Assembly: GCF_030408355.1 (NCBI RefSeq)
Contig: NZ_CP046606.1
Location: 1,922,001-1,986,000 of the forward strand
DNA: 64,000 nucleotides
Reading direction: 5' to 3'
Source of the DNA: Corynebacterium afermentans subsp. afermentans
GTDB lineage: Bacteria; Actinomycetota; Actinomycetes; Mycobacteriales; Mycobacteriaceae
Below are positions 54,272 through 62,105 of this stretch, piece after piece. The position numbers were made by a program, and so were the translations under genes. Positions within the stretch are counted from its first letter, which is position 1; every line of letters begins with the position of its first letter. The notes beneath the pieces were generated by a model. That model saw only the letters and a list, made by a program, of their open reading frames with translations, was not told the origin of the DNA and ran no database searches.

Positions 54272-55783
54272 TTACGCCTCCGGCTTCACCATCGGGAAGA
54301 GGACGGTCTCGCGAATGCCCAGGCCGGTCAGGGCCATCAGCAGGCGGTCCACGCCCATGCCGCAGCCGGCTGTCGGGGGCATGCCCTGCTCCATCGCGGC
54401 GAGGAAGTCCTCGTCGAGCTGCATCGCTTCGTCGTCGCCGGCGCTGGCAAGGCGGGCCTGGTCCTCGAAACGCTCGCGCTGGATCACCGGGTCAACCAGC
54501 TCGGAGTAGCCGGTGGCCAGCTCGAAGCCGCGGACATACAGGTCGAACTTCTCGGTCACGCCGGGTTTGTCGCGGTGGTCGCGGGTCAGCGGGGAGGTCT
54601 CCACCGGGAAGTTGACCACGAAGGTCGGCTCGTAGAGCTGGTCGGAGCACAGCTCCTCCCAGATCTCCTCCACAAGCTTGCCGTGCAGCCAGCCGGCGTT
54701 TTCCGGCACCTTCAGGCCGATGGTTTCCGCGATGCCCTTGAGCGTGTCCACGTCGGTGTCGATGGTCACTTCCGGCTGTCCCGGGAACTTGCGCTGCAGC
54801 GCCTCGTTCAAGCTCGGGTACATCTCCAGGACCTTCCACTCGCCACCGAGGTCGTACTCCGTGCCGTCCGCAAGCGTGACCTTCTGGGAGCCGAAGACTT
54901 CCTCGGCACAGAACTGCACAAGCCCCTTCATAGTGGCCGCGCCGTCCTTGTAAGTGCCCCACGCCTGGTAGGTCTCCAGCATGGTGAACTCCGGGGAGTG
55001 GGAGGAATCCACGCCCTCGTTGCGGAAGTTCCTGTTGATCTCGAAGACGCGCTCGATGCCGCCGACCACAGCACGCTTGAGGAAGAGCTCCGGCGCGATG
55101 CGCAGGTACAGGTCGATGTCCAGCGCGTTGGAGCGGGTGACAAACGGACGTGCCGCGGCACCACCGTGCAGCGTCTGCAGCATCGGCGTCTCAATCTCGA
55201 CAAAGTCCAGACCCGTGAGGTACTTGCGCACAGCAGCGATGACCTTGATGCGGGTCATGGCGTTGGTGCGCGCGTCCTCGCGCATGATCAGGTCGGTGTA
55301 GCGGCGGCGCACCCGCTGCTCCTCGTTCATGTCCGCGAACGCCACCGGCAGCGGGTTGAGCGACTTCGAGGCCATGTGCCAGGACTTCGCCATCACGGAC
55401 AGCTCGCCGCGACGCGACGAGATGACCCGGCCACGCACGGAGACGATGTCGCCCAAGTCCGTGTCGGCCTTCCACTGGCCCAGCGCCTCTTCGCCGACCT
55501 CAGCCAGAGAAAGCATGACCTGCAGTTGGGTGCCGTCGCCCTCCTGCAGAGTGGCGAAGCACAGCTTGCCGGTGTTGCGCTGGAACATAATGCGGCCGGC
55601 AACGGCGACCTCGTCCTGCGTCTCCTCGCCCGCATCCAGCGTGCCGTCGTACTTGGCGCGAAGGTCCTTCAGAGACGTAGTGCGATCGACTTCGACGGGG
55701 TAGGCGTCCCGCCTTTCGTCGATAAGCCTCTGCCTCTTCTCCCGGCGGATTTGCTGCTGCTCTGAAAAGTCCTGCGTAGTCAC
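54272..55783 (-). CDS. lysS: Lysyl-tRNA synthetase (class II)
   Basis: A 503-residue class II synthetase with an N-terminal OB fold (around 60-165), motif 2 [11 protein letters not shown] and motif 3 G-M-G-V-D-R-L-L-M. The GTG at 55783 gives V-T-T-Q-D-F-S; the longer frame to 55849 reads into the neighbour. A TACGAT hexamer 8 nt upstream suggests an internal leaderless promoter. Confidence 0.96.
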   Translation of the reverse strand: MTTQDFSEQQQIRREKRQRLIDERRDAYPVEVDRTTSLKDLRAKYDGTLDAGEETQDEVAVAGRIMFQRNTGKLCFATLQEGDGTQLQVMLSLAEVGEEALGQWKADTDLGDIVSVRGRVISSRRGELSVMAKSWHMASKSLNPLPVAFADMNEEQRVRRRYTDLIMREDARTNAMTRIKVIAAVRKYLTGLDFVEIETPMLQTLHGGAAARPFVTRSNALDIDLYLRIAPELFLKRAVVGGIERVFEINRNFRNEGVDSSHSPEFTMLETYQAWGTYKDGAATMKGLVQFCAEEVFGSQKVTLADGTEYDLGGEWKVLEMYPSLNEALQRKFPGQPEVTIDTDVDTLKGIAETIGLKVPENAGWLHGKLVEEIWEELCSDQLYEPTFVVNFPVETSPLTRDHRDKPGVTEKFDLYVRGFELATGYSELVDPVIQRERFEDQARLASAGDDEAMQLDEDFLAAMEQGMPPTAGCGMGVDRLLMALTGLGIRETVLFPMVKPEA

Positions 55784-55791
55784 GGCGAATA

Positions 55792-55797
55792 ATCGTA
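55792..55797 (-). promoter_or_regulatory. -10 box of leaderless lysS
   Basis: TACGAT on the minus strand, 8 nt before the lysS GTG, in the 16-nt gap after the upstream gene. Confidence 0.35.
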
Positions 55798-55799
55798 GC

Positions 55800-57059
55800 T
55801 TATTCGCACACCGGGAGGTCCAGTCGCTGGTTCTCCGCGTCGAAACCATTGACGATGAACAGGTACTCCGGCTTGTCCTGCGGTGTCATCACGTACGCCG
55901 GCGGGTTTGCCTCCGGCAGCTCGTGAGAGTAAATCGTGCACTCGCCGGCGCCCAGGACCACGGCCTCACTCGGGTCCGGCACCGCATCGTCGCGGTCAGA
56001 CACGGAAGCGTACTGCGCGACTGAAACACCCAGCTCATCATTTGCGCAACGGATCTTGCCCACCTGGTCGGTGTCCAGCGAGCCCGGCTCGCAGGCAAGG
56101 TCCTTCCAGCCCTTCTGGCCTGCGCGCTCAGAGACAACCTTCGGGTAATCTTCCGCGATCTGTGCCTCCGCGCCGGACCACTCTTCCCCGCGGTGGGTGC
56201 TCCAGTACCACAGCGCCGCCAGCGCGATCAGCAGCAGCGCGAGGATGGCGATGATCCACGGCCACGGCGCAGTCTTCTGCTTCTGCTTCGTCGGCACCGT
56301 GCGCACGTAGTTGCCGTCCGTGCCGTAGGCGTAGGGCTCCGGCGGCTTGCGGTAGCCGTCCTGCGGACGCGGCGCAACGGACTGGTCGGGCGTTGCAATG
56401 GCCACGTGCTCGGCCGGGGCGGTCTCCAGTACGCCGGCGCAGGTGCGCGCCCCGGCGCGCGGTTCGTCGCCGGTCATCAGCGCAACCACGTTGGCAAACT
56501 TGTCCACGTTGCCCTTCGCTGCCGCCTCGTCGCTTTGCGCCGGGTCGGTGCTCGGCCCCACAAGGGTGAGCTTGACCGGGGTGGTGGACCACTGCGGCTG
56601 CACCAGGAGGCGCTCCGGGGTGATGGAGCGCGAGACGAAGCCGGACAGGCCCTTCAAGTCGTAGTCGTCGATCGCCTCGGCCACCGGGGCGAGCAGGTCG
56701 CGCACCTCCTGCGGGGTGAACGTGGCGCCCTTCTTCGCAATCAACTCCGACAGTGGGGTACCGGTGGGCGCCTCACGCAGGACAAACAGTTTGCCGTCCT
56801 CGGTGGTGCCCACGCTGCGCGGCTGGAAGGCGCCCGGGTGGGCCGCCAGTGCGAGGCGGGAGTTCAGGGTGTTGACTTCGTCGCCGATCGCGGAATCCAC
56901 GGGGGCGCTGAAGACCTCCACTTCAACACCGTGGTCTGTGTCGTCGGTGGCGGTGTAGAGCGTGGACGTCTCGGTGCTTCCGGTTTGCGCAACCTGCTCA
57001 GGGGTGAAGGTGAACCCGAAGCGTTCTGCGAGCATTCCGGCGATGGTGGCGTTGGACAT
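55800..57059 (-). CDS. Single-pass membrane protein with pseudokinase-like N-terminus
   Basis: A 419-residue protein. Residues 1-160 resemble the N-lobe and hinge of Ser/Thr kinases: [11 protein letters not shown], then [15 protein letters not shown]. No catalytic H-R-D or D-F-G is present. A membrane helix lies near 262-285, then an extracytoplasmic domain with four or more cysteines. ATG 57059 follows a TAGACT hexamer by 7 nt; an ATG at 57083 overlapping the panC stop is the alternative. Function is unknown; a cell-envelope signalling or scaffold role is inferred only from the layout. Confidence 0.65.
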   Translation of the reverse strand: MSNATIAGMLAERFGFTFTPEQVAQTGSTETSTLYTATDDTDHGVEVEVFSAPVDSAIGDEVNTLNSRLALAAHPGAFQPRSVGTTEDGKLFVLREAPTGTPLSELIAKKGATFTPQEVRDLLAPVAEAIDDYDLKGLSGFVSRSITPERLLVQPQWSTTPVKLTLVGPSTDPAQSDEAAAKGNVDKFANVVALMTGDEPRAGARTCAGVLETAPAEHVAIATPDQSVAPRPQDGYRKPPEPYAYGTDGNYVRTVPTKQKQKTAPWPWIIAILALLLIALAALWYWSTHRGEEWSGAEAQIAEDYPKVVSERAGQKGWKDLACEPGSLDTDQVGKIRCANDELGVSVAQYASVSDRDDAVPDPSEAVVLGAGECTIYSHELPEANPPAYVMTPQDKPEYLFIVNGFDAENQRLDLPVCE

Positions 57060-57066
57060 GCGCGAG

Positions 57067-57072
57067 AGTCTA
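57067..57072 (-). promoter_or_regulatory. -10 box before the pseudokinase-like gene
   Basis: TAGACT on the minus strand, 7 nt before the ATG at 57059; possible internal leaderless promoter. Confidence 0.35.
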
Positions 57073-57079
57073 CCGGGTG

Positions 57080-57871
57080 TCATGCTTCAACGTGTTTGAA
57101 GCCGACCCCCAGCGGCAGACCCACGTTGTCCATCAGGTGCACCCCGCCCAGATCCACCGCTCCGAGCAGGCGCGCGTCGCCTTCTGCGGGTGCCTCGCGC
57201 ATCGCTAGATCGCGCAGCTCCAGGTACGTCGGGGTGACGCCTGCGGCCTCCAGGACACCGCGGGCGGTTTCGAGGACTTTCGCTTTTCCGTGCTCCGCGG
57301 CGTGCGCCCCAGCTGTCAGCGCGGCCGAGAGCGCAAGCGCAGCTTCCCGCTTATCTACGGCGACAAGCGCGTTCCTGTTCGACAGCGCCAACCCATCCGG
57401 GGTTCGCACCGTGGGCACGCTGTGGAGCTTGCACTCCATGCGAAGCCCGGACACCGCGTACTGGGTTGCCACCAGCACCTCGAAGTCCTTCTCCCCCAGC
57501 ACCACATCCGTGGCGTGGGTCGCGTTGATCGCGGCGAGGATCCGCGCAACCTCTTTCTGGGTGAGTTGCGGGTCTTCCAGCGGTTCCACGCCGGAATCCA
57601 CCCGCACGGTCGTGGCCAGCTCGCCGTGGAAGACCACGTCCACCTGCTCCCGGGCGAATACCTCAGGCACCTCATCGCCTGAGAACGTGACCACCACGTA
57701 GGAGCCGAGCAGCGACTTCGCCGCTCGGATGAGCTCCACGTGCCCGCCGTGGATGTCCGCGCCCAGCGGCACCACAACCACCGATTTGCCAATCTTGCGA
57801 AACGCCCGGCCGTAGGTGGCCAAGAGCTTCTCGTCGGTGACCACCACTGCCTGGCCTGGTTCGAAAGCCAT
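57080..57871 (-). CDS. panC: Divergent PanC-like protein (pantoate-beta-alanine ligase position)
   Basis: A 263-residue nucleotidyltransferase-fold protein in the panC position. ATP-side residues are kept: H-G-G-H (His41, His44), G-E-K-D (126-129) and L-S-N-R-N (163-167). But the usual P-T-M-G-A-L-H is P-L-G-A-D-I-H, the F-V-N-P-x-Q-F pantoate segment is replaced around 62-68, and the Q-Q after G-E-K-D is lost. Pantoate-binding Asn69, Gln72 and Gln164 of the M. tuberculosis enzyme therefore have no counterpart. It may use another acid, or be impaired. The upstream DUF2520-like gene ends right before it. Confidence 0.7.
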   Translation of the reverse strand: MAFEPGQAVVVTDEKLLATYGRAFRKIGKSVVVVPLGADIHGGHVELIRAAKSLLGSYVVVTFSGDEVPEVFAREQVDVVFHGELATTVRVDSGVEPLEDPQLTQKEVARILAAINATHATDVVLGEKDFEVLVATQYAVSGLRMECKLHSVPTVRTPDGLALSNRNALVAVDKREAALALSAALTAGAHAAEHGKAKVLETARGVLEAAGVTPTYLELRDLAMREAPAEGDARLLGAVDLGGVHLMDNVGLPLGVGFKHVEA

Positions 57872-58573
57872 TTATCCTCCCTCGTATTTCTGAATCACCC
57901 ATAGCTCGGTGTCGGTGTCCTGGTCCACCTCACCACGCCTGCGCACAAGATCGACAAACAGGCGGCGAACGCCCGGATCCGGCAAGGCGTGGACGAGCTG
58001 GTCCAGCTGCTGCGTGTCGTGGGCATGTCGTGGCGCCGGCGGGGCTTGGAAGAACTGCTGCGCCACCGCGTCGAACCCCGGCACTGCCTCAGCGAGGATC
58101 GCCTGCGCGTCGTCGCGGATGACGGATTCCATTGCCCGCAGCTCCTGGGCGGCGGCGATCGCGGGGCGGGCGTCGTCGTTAATGCGCAAGCTCACCCCGC
58201 CAATTTCCGTGATGAGCAACCCCACCACCGTCTCTCCGAGCTCGTCGGCGGCCGAGGTCACCCACACGTTGTCGAAGATGTTGTGGGCGCACATAGTGAT
58301 CGCCTGGGCGGTCTCCACGTCGTCGAGCAGCTGCTGGCCCTCGTCCAGCGCGGTGTGCAGAAACATCTGCCGCGGCCGGGCGTGGTCGGCGAGGGTTTCG
58401 CAGGCGGTGCGGATGTCGGCCGAAGGTGCGTCGAGAAGCACAAGGTCCACGTGCGCGATTGCGCCGGGATCATTGTCGATGTCCAGCGCACGCACCGTGT
58501 GGCCGGCGCGCTCGAAGCGCTCCGCAAGCGGCGAGACGCCGAACACCGCCCCCACCAACAGGCGAGGCGGCAT
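57872..58573 (-). CDS. Rossmann / DUF2520-like protein
   Basis: A 233-residue protein with a Rossmann-like start (L-L-V-G-A-V-F-G-V-S-P-L-A-E-R-F-E-R-A-G-H-T-V) and a C-terminal helical half, the layout of DUF2520 proteins that precede panC in M. tuberculosis (Rv3603c). The usual G-x-G-x-x-G is not intact, so NAD(P) binding is doubtful. It starts immediately after its upstream neighbour's stop. Confidence 0.65.
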   Translation of the reverse strand: MPPRLLVGAVFGVSPLAERFERAGHTVRALDIDNDPGAIAHVDLVLLDAPSADIRTACETLADHARPRQMFLHTALDEGQQLLDDVETAQAITMCAHNIFDNVWVTSAADELGETVVGLLITEIGGVSLRINDDARPAIAAAQELRAMESVIRDDAQAILAEAVPGFDAVAQQFFQAPPAPRHAHDTQQLDQLVHALPDPGVRRLFVDLVRRRGEVDQDTDTELWVIQKYEGG

Positions 58574-59383
58574 CTACTTCCCCTGGCGAGCGAGCAGCTC
58601 GGCGACGGAAACCGAGCCCTCTCCCCGCTCATCGGCGCGACGGCGGCCAGAACGACGCTCACGCTTCGGCTCGGGCGCCGGTTCCGGGGTGGGTTCTGGG
58701 GTTGGTTCCGGGGCGGGTTCTGCCTTCGCCTTCTCCGCTTCTCGCTCGTTGATCAAGTCGGACAGCGGGTTGCGCGCCGGGCGCGCGGACGGCTGGGTGC
58801 CGATGCGGCCCGCGATCGCGTCCGAGCTCGGCGCGCCAGTCGGACGGGAGGGGCGCACGCGACTGATCACAACGGTGTCGTCCGTGGACGGGCTGTGCGC
58901 CGGCTGCGGCTGCGGTTCTGGGGTTGGTTCCGGTTCTGGAGTTGGCTCTGGCTTCGACTCCAACTCGCTGATGCGGCGCGCGCGAGCCTGCACCGCGGCG
59001 GGCTCGTACTCGAAGACGCGGCCGTTGAGCTCCTCCAGCTGGGCGCGCAGCGCCTGGATCTGCTCCTGCAGCTCGCGCAGCGTCTCCACGTCCACGGAAG
59101 ACCCACTCGGCCGGGCCTCGAGCTCTTCCCGGTGGCGCTGCTCCTGCTCCTGGATGCGCTGCTCAGCGGCCGCGGCCTCAGACGTAGCGGCGTCGCGGTC
59201 ACGGCGCACCTTGGAGTTGATCAGGATCCCGGCGGCACCAGCCCACAGCGCGAAGATCAGCGCGACCTTCAACGCGTTGGCGGAGTTGGTGAACAGCATG
59301 ACCACGGTGCCGATGACAGCGACCACAAAAGGCACGATGACCCACAGGCTCGCGCGGTCTGGGGACGCATTCTGGGCACTCAT
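58574..59383 (-). CDS. Membrane protein with coiled coil and Pro-Glu repeats (Rv3604c position)
   Basis: A 269-residue protein: two adjacent membrane helices (about 15-55), a coiled coil (about 60-135, many E/Q/R/A), then two low-complexity P-E-P-T-P-E stretches and a basic tail. The layout and place match an actinobacterial membrane protein of unknown function between folK and panC. M-S-A-Q-N-A is taken as the start. It begins 10 nt after the DUF3180 stop. Confidence 0.75.
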   Translation of the reverse strand: MSAQNASPDRASLWVIVPFVVAVIGTVVMLFTNSANALKVALIFALWAGAAGILINSKVRRDRDAATSEAAAAEQRIQEQEQRHREELEARPSGSSVDVETLRELQEQIQALRAQLEELNGRVFEYEPAAVQARARRISELESKPEPTPEPEPTPEPQPQPAHSPSTDDTVVISRVRPSRPTGAPSSDAIAGRIGTQPSARPARNPLSDLINEREAEKAKAEPAPEPTPEPTPEPAPEPKRERRSGRRRADERGEGSVSVAELLARQGK

Positions 59384-59393
59384 GCCCAACACT

Positions 59394-59861
59394 CTAGCTA
59401 ACGCCTTGGCCCTCGTTGGGCGGCGACACCTCGCAGTTTTTCTCTAACCAGATGCCAGCCACGCACAGAGCGATTCCGCCCAGGGTGCCGGCGGTCAGCG
59501 GCGGGACATCGCCGGGCGCCGCTTCGAGCACGCCGAGTTTTGTCACCACGAAGCTCAGGGTGCCGCCGTACAGGCCGCCGAAGACCGCGCCGGCCCAGGC
59601 GCACGCCTTGCCGAAGACCATGAAATTCGCCGCCTGCATGGGGTTGAGCTGGCTGCGGTCCAGCCCGACCTTGCCCTCCTTGCGGCGCTTGCGCACCACC
59701 AGCGCGAGCCAGGTGGCGATGACTGCCATCACCCACAGCGACAGCGGCACCACCATGCTGAGCGATTCCAGCAGGTTATAGAACCGGCGAACAAGGATCA
59801 CCGCCGCAGCCGCGCAGAATCCGGCGACGGCGATCAGCCCCTCGTACGGCGTGCGCTTCAT
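59394..59861 (-). CDS. DUF3180 membrane protein
   Basis: A 155-residue protein with four membrane segments and the conserved N-P-M-Q-A-A-N-F-M-V-F-G-K-A motif of DUF3180, found next to folK across Actinobacteria. Function is unknown. The ATG overlaps the folK stop as ATGA. Confidence 0.85.
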   Translation of the reverse strand: MKRTPYEGLIAVAGFCAAAAVILVRRFYNLLESLSMVVPLSLWVMAVIATWLALVVRKRRKEGKVGLDRSQLNPMQAANFMVFGKACAWAGAVFGGLYGGTLSFVVTKLGVLEAAPGDVPPLTAGTLGGIALCVAGIWLEKNCEVSPPNEGQGVS

Positions 59862-60316
59862 AGCTTGCGCACCCCCTGGTCCTCGAGGTTGTCAAGCAGC
59901 TCGCTTATCGACGCTCCGTGCATCTCCGCCCCCGGATCCATCTCGAGCCAGGGCTCGAGCACAAACTGGCGCAAGTGCGCGCGCGGATGTGGAACGGTCA
60001 GCTCCGGGTCATCGCTGGTGTAGCCCTCGATCCAGACGATGTCCACGTCCAACGTGCGCGGACCCCAGCGCTGATCGCGGACGCGGTTGGCACGCTGCTC
60101 CAGCTTTTGGCAGCGGGCCAGAAGTTCGTGCGGGGTGTCGCCCACGTCCACCAGCAGGGACTGGTTGAGAAAATCCGGCTGGTCTGTGTTTCCCCACGGC
60201 GCGGTGGCGTAGATGGAGCTCGCGGCGAGGGTCTCGCCAGCGAACTCGTCGGCCACCGTCTGCAGGTGGGCGCGCGCGTCGCCCATGTTGGACCCGGAAG
60301 ACAGCACGGCACGCAT
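59858..60316 (-). CDS. folK: HPPK, 6-hydroxymethyl-dihydropterin pyrophosphokinase
   Basis: A 152-residue enzyme activating hydroxymethyl-dihydropterin with ATP. L-S-S-G-S-N-M-G-D opens it, and W-G-P-R-T-L-D-V-D-I-V-W holds the metal-binding Asp pair. It lies 3 nt after folB. Confidence 0.94.
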   Translation of the reverse strand: MRAVLSSGSNMGDARAHLQTVADEFAGETLAASSIYATAPWGNTDQPDFLNQSLLVDVGDTPHELLARCQKLEQRANRVRDQRWGPRTLDVDIVWIEGYTSDDPELTVPHPRAHLRQFVLEPWLEMDPGAEMHGASISELLDNLEDQGVRKL

Positions 60317-60319
60317 CGG

Positions 60320-60691
60320 CTACATCCGCTTCCGGGAACGGCGGGCAACCACCGCGACGTCGTCGAACACCGCCGGGATCGGCGCGTGCGGCTTGTGCAG
60401 AGTGACTTCCACGGCGTGCAGCGCGTCGTAGCTGCGCATAGCGGTCTCTGCGATCTCCACCGCCACCGTCTCAATCAGCTGGCGCGGGGTGCCGCCGGCG
60501 ATGCGCAACGCTGTTTCCGCCAGCTCCGCGTAGTTGACGGTCTGAGTCAGGTCGTCGTCCTTAGCCGCGCCCGCGAAGTCGAGCCAGCACGTGATGTCCA
60601 GAGAAAACGCCTGCCCGAACTCCGTTTCGTGGTCGAGCACGCCGTGGTTGGCGTGGAACGCGAGGCCTTTGAGCTCAATCCGGTCAGCCAT
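60320..60691 (-). CDS. folB: Dihydroneopterin aldolase
   Basis: A 123-residue enzyme of the tunnelling fold. It opens A-D-R-I-E-L-K-G-L-A-F-H-A-N-H-G-V and keeps V-N-Y-A-E-L and the H-K-P-H-A-P-I-P end. It makes hydroxymethyl-dihydropterin, the substrate of FolK. The start overlaps folP by 8 nt. Confidence 0.94.
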   Translation of the reverse strand: MADRIELKGLAFHANHGVLDHETEFGQAFSLDITCWLDFAGAAKDDDLTQTVNYAELAETALRIAGGTPRQLIETVAVEIAETAMRSYDALHAVEVTLHKPHAPIPAVFDDVAVVARRSRKRM

Positions 60692-61526
60692 TTTTCCACC
60701 TTTCTGCCACGTCTACCGCGTCGCGCGAGACCGCCACCTCGTGCACCCGCACGCACCAGGCACCAGCCTGGGCGGCAAGGGCGGTGACTGCCGCGGTGGC
60801 CGGGTCGGCGTCGATAGGCGAATGCTCGAGACCACGCTGCTGCCGCACCTCCATGAGGAAGCGCTTGCGCGACGCACCCACGAGGATGGGAAACCCGCTC
60901 GCGATGAACTCCGGCAGCGAGTTGAGCAGCGCCCAGTTATCCGCGGCCGTCTTGGCAAAGCCCAGGCCCGGGTCCAGGGTGATCTGGCTTTCGTCCACGC
61001 CTGCAGCGGTCGCCTTATCGACGAGCTCCGCCAGCACCACGTGCACATCCCCCACCACGTCCCCGCCGTGGTCAGCCGCGCCGGAAGCGTTGACGAAGGC
61101 GTCCGCGCGCCAGTGCATCAGGCACACCGGCAGCTGCATCTCAGCCATCACCCGGTACATGTCGGCGTCCGCCAGGCCGCCGGAGACATCGTTGATCAGG
61201 TCCACGCCCTCCTCGGCCGCTGCCAGGGCGGTGGCGGCGCGCATGGTGTCCACGGAGGTGCGGATCCCGTCGGCGTGGAGCGCACGAATCACGGGGCGGA
61301 TGCGCGCCGCCTCCACCTCCGCGGGGACACGGGTGGCGCCGGGGCGGGTCGATTCCGCGCCGACATCGATGATGTCCGCGCCCAGGCGCACCAGCTCGTG
61401 GGCGTGTGCGATGGCGTCGTCCGTTGCGAGCCACCTGCCGCCGTCGGAAAACGAATCCTCCGTGACATTGACAATGCCCATCACACTCGTGCGCCCCGGC
61501 ACGGTCAGATCGGCAACGGTAGTCAT
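60684..61526 (-). CDS. folP: Dihydropteroate synthase
   Basis: A 280-residue TIM barrel joining the pterin to p-aminobenzoate; the target of sulfonamides. M-G-I-V-N-V-T-E-D-S-F-S-D-G-G, D-V-G-A-E-S-T-R-P-G and L-D-P-G-L-G-F-A-K-T are the three signature segments. It starts 3 nt after folE. Confidence 0.95.
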   Translation of the reverse strand: MTTVADLTVPGRTSVMGIVNVTEDSFSDGGRWLATDDAIAHAHELVRLGADIIDVGAESTRPGATRVPAEVEAARIRPVIRALHADGIRTSVDTMRAATALAAAEEGVDLINDVSGGLADADMYRVMAEMQLPVCLMHWRADAFVNASGAADHGGDVVGDVHVVLAELVDKATAAGVDESQITLDPGLGFAKTAADNWALLNSLPEFIASGFPILVGASRKRFLMEVRQQRGLEHSPIDADPATAAVTALAAQAGAWCVRVHEVAVSRDAVDVAERWKNG

Positions 61527-61529
61527 CTT

Positions 61530-62105
61530 CTATCCCCTAATCAGGCTCAGCACTTCCGCGCGGGAGGCGGCGTTGTTCTGAAAGCCGCCGCGCACCGCCG
61601 AGGTGGTGGTGGTCGCGCCCGGCTTGCGGATCCCGCGCATGGCCATGCACAGGTGCTCGCACTCGATGACCACGATAACCGCAGAAGCATTGAGCTTCTC
61701 GACGATCGCGTCCGCAATCTGCGCCGTCAACCGCTCCTGCACCTGCGGACGCTTCGCGTACATGTCCGCCACCCGCGCCAGCTTGGACAGGCCGGTGACC
61801 TTGCCCTCCGGGCCGGGGATGTATCCGATGTGTGCCTCGCCGTAAAACGGCACCAGGTGGTGCTCGCAGGTGGAGTAGATCGGGATGTCGCGCACGAGCA
61901 CCAGCTCGCGGTGGTTCTCGGAGAACGACTTCTCCAGGTGCACCTTCGGATCCTCGTGCAGGCCCGCAAAGACCTCCTCGTAGGCGCGCGCGACGCGGGC
62001 CGGGGTTTCTACCAGGCCCTCGCGGTCCGGGTCTTCGCCGACCGCAATGAGCAGCTCGCGCACGGCGGCCTCGGCGCGTTCTCGGTCGAAGTTCGCGTTA
62101 GTCAT
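61530..62105 (-). CDS. folE: GTP cyclohydrolase I
   Basis: A 191-residue enzyme making dihydroneopterin triphosphate from GTP. The zinc and catalytic stretch [10 protein letters not shown] and the later E-H-L-C-M are intact. The ATG at 62105 lies inside the ftsH end (8-nt overlap), so folE is coupled to ftsH. Confidence 0.95.
   Translation of the reverse strand: MTNANFDRERAEAAVRELLIAVGEDPDREGLVETPARVARAYEEVFAGLHEDPKVHLEKSFSENHRELVLVRDIPIYSTCEHHLVPFYGEAHIGYIPGPEGKVTGLSKLARVADMYAKRPQVQERLTAQIADAIVEKLNASAVIVVIECEHLCMAMRGIRKPGATTTTSAVRGGFQNNAASRAEVLSLIRG

Larger units (their letters stand above)
1010..60819. repeat. Dispersed 11-mer CGTCGATARGC, 14 exact copies
   Basis: Plus strand: 1010-1020, 2639-2649, 13572-13582, 14733-14743, 24450-24460, 34607-34617, 43771-43781, 55717-55727, 60809-60819. 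Minus strand: 21544-21554, 38706-38716, 44197-44207, 48909-48919, 59903-59913. Eight have A and six have G at the variable place. Flanking bases are not conserved. Most copies lie inside genes, in several frames. Counted by eye. Confidence 0.75.

Noticed and set aside
4093..61023. Incomplete copies of the 11-mer (for example near 4093, 6788, 40733, 48733, 50665, 61013)
   Set aside because: These share CGTCGATA but differ in the last three bases. They are close to the number expected by chance for the shorter core, so they were not counted.
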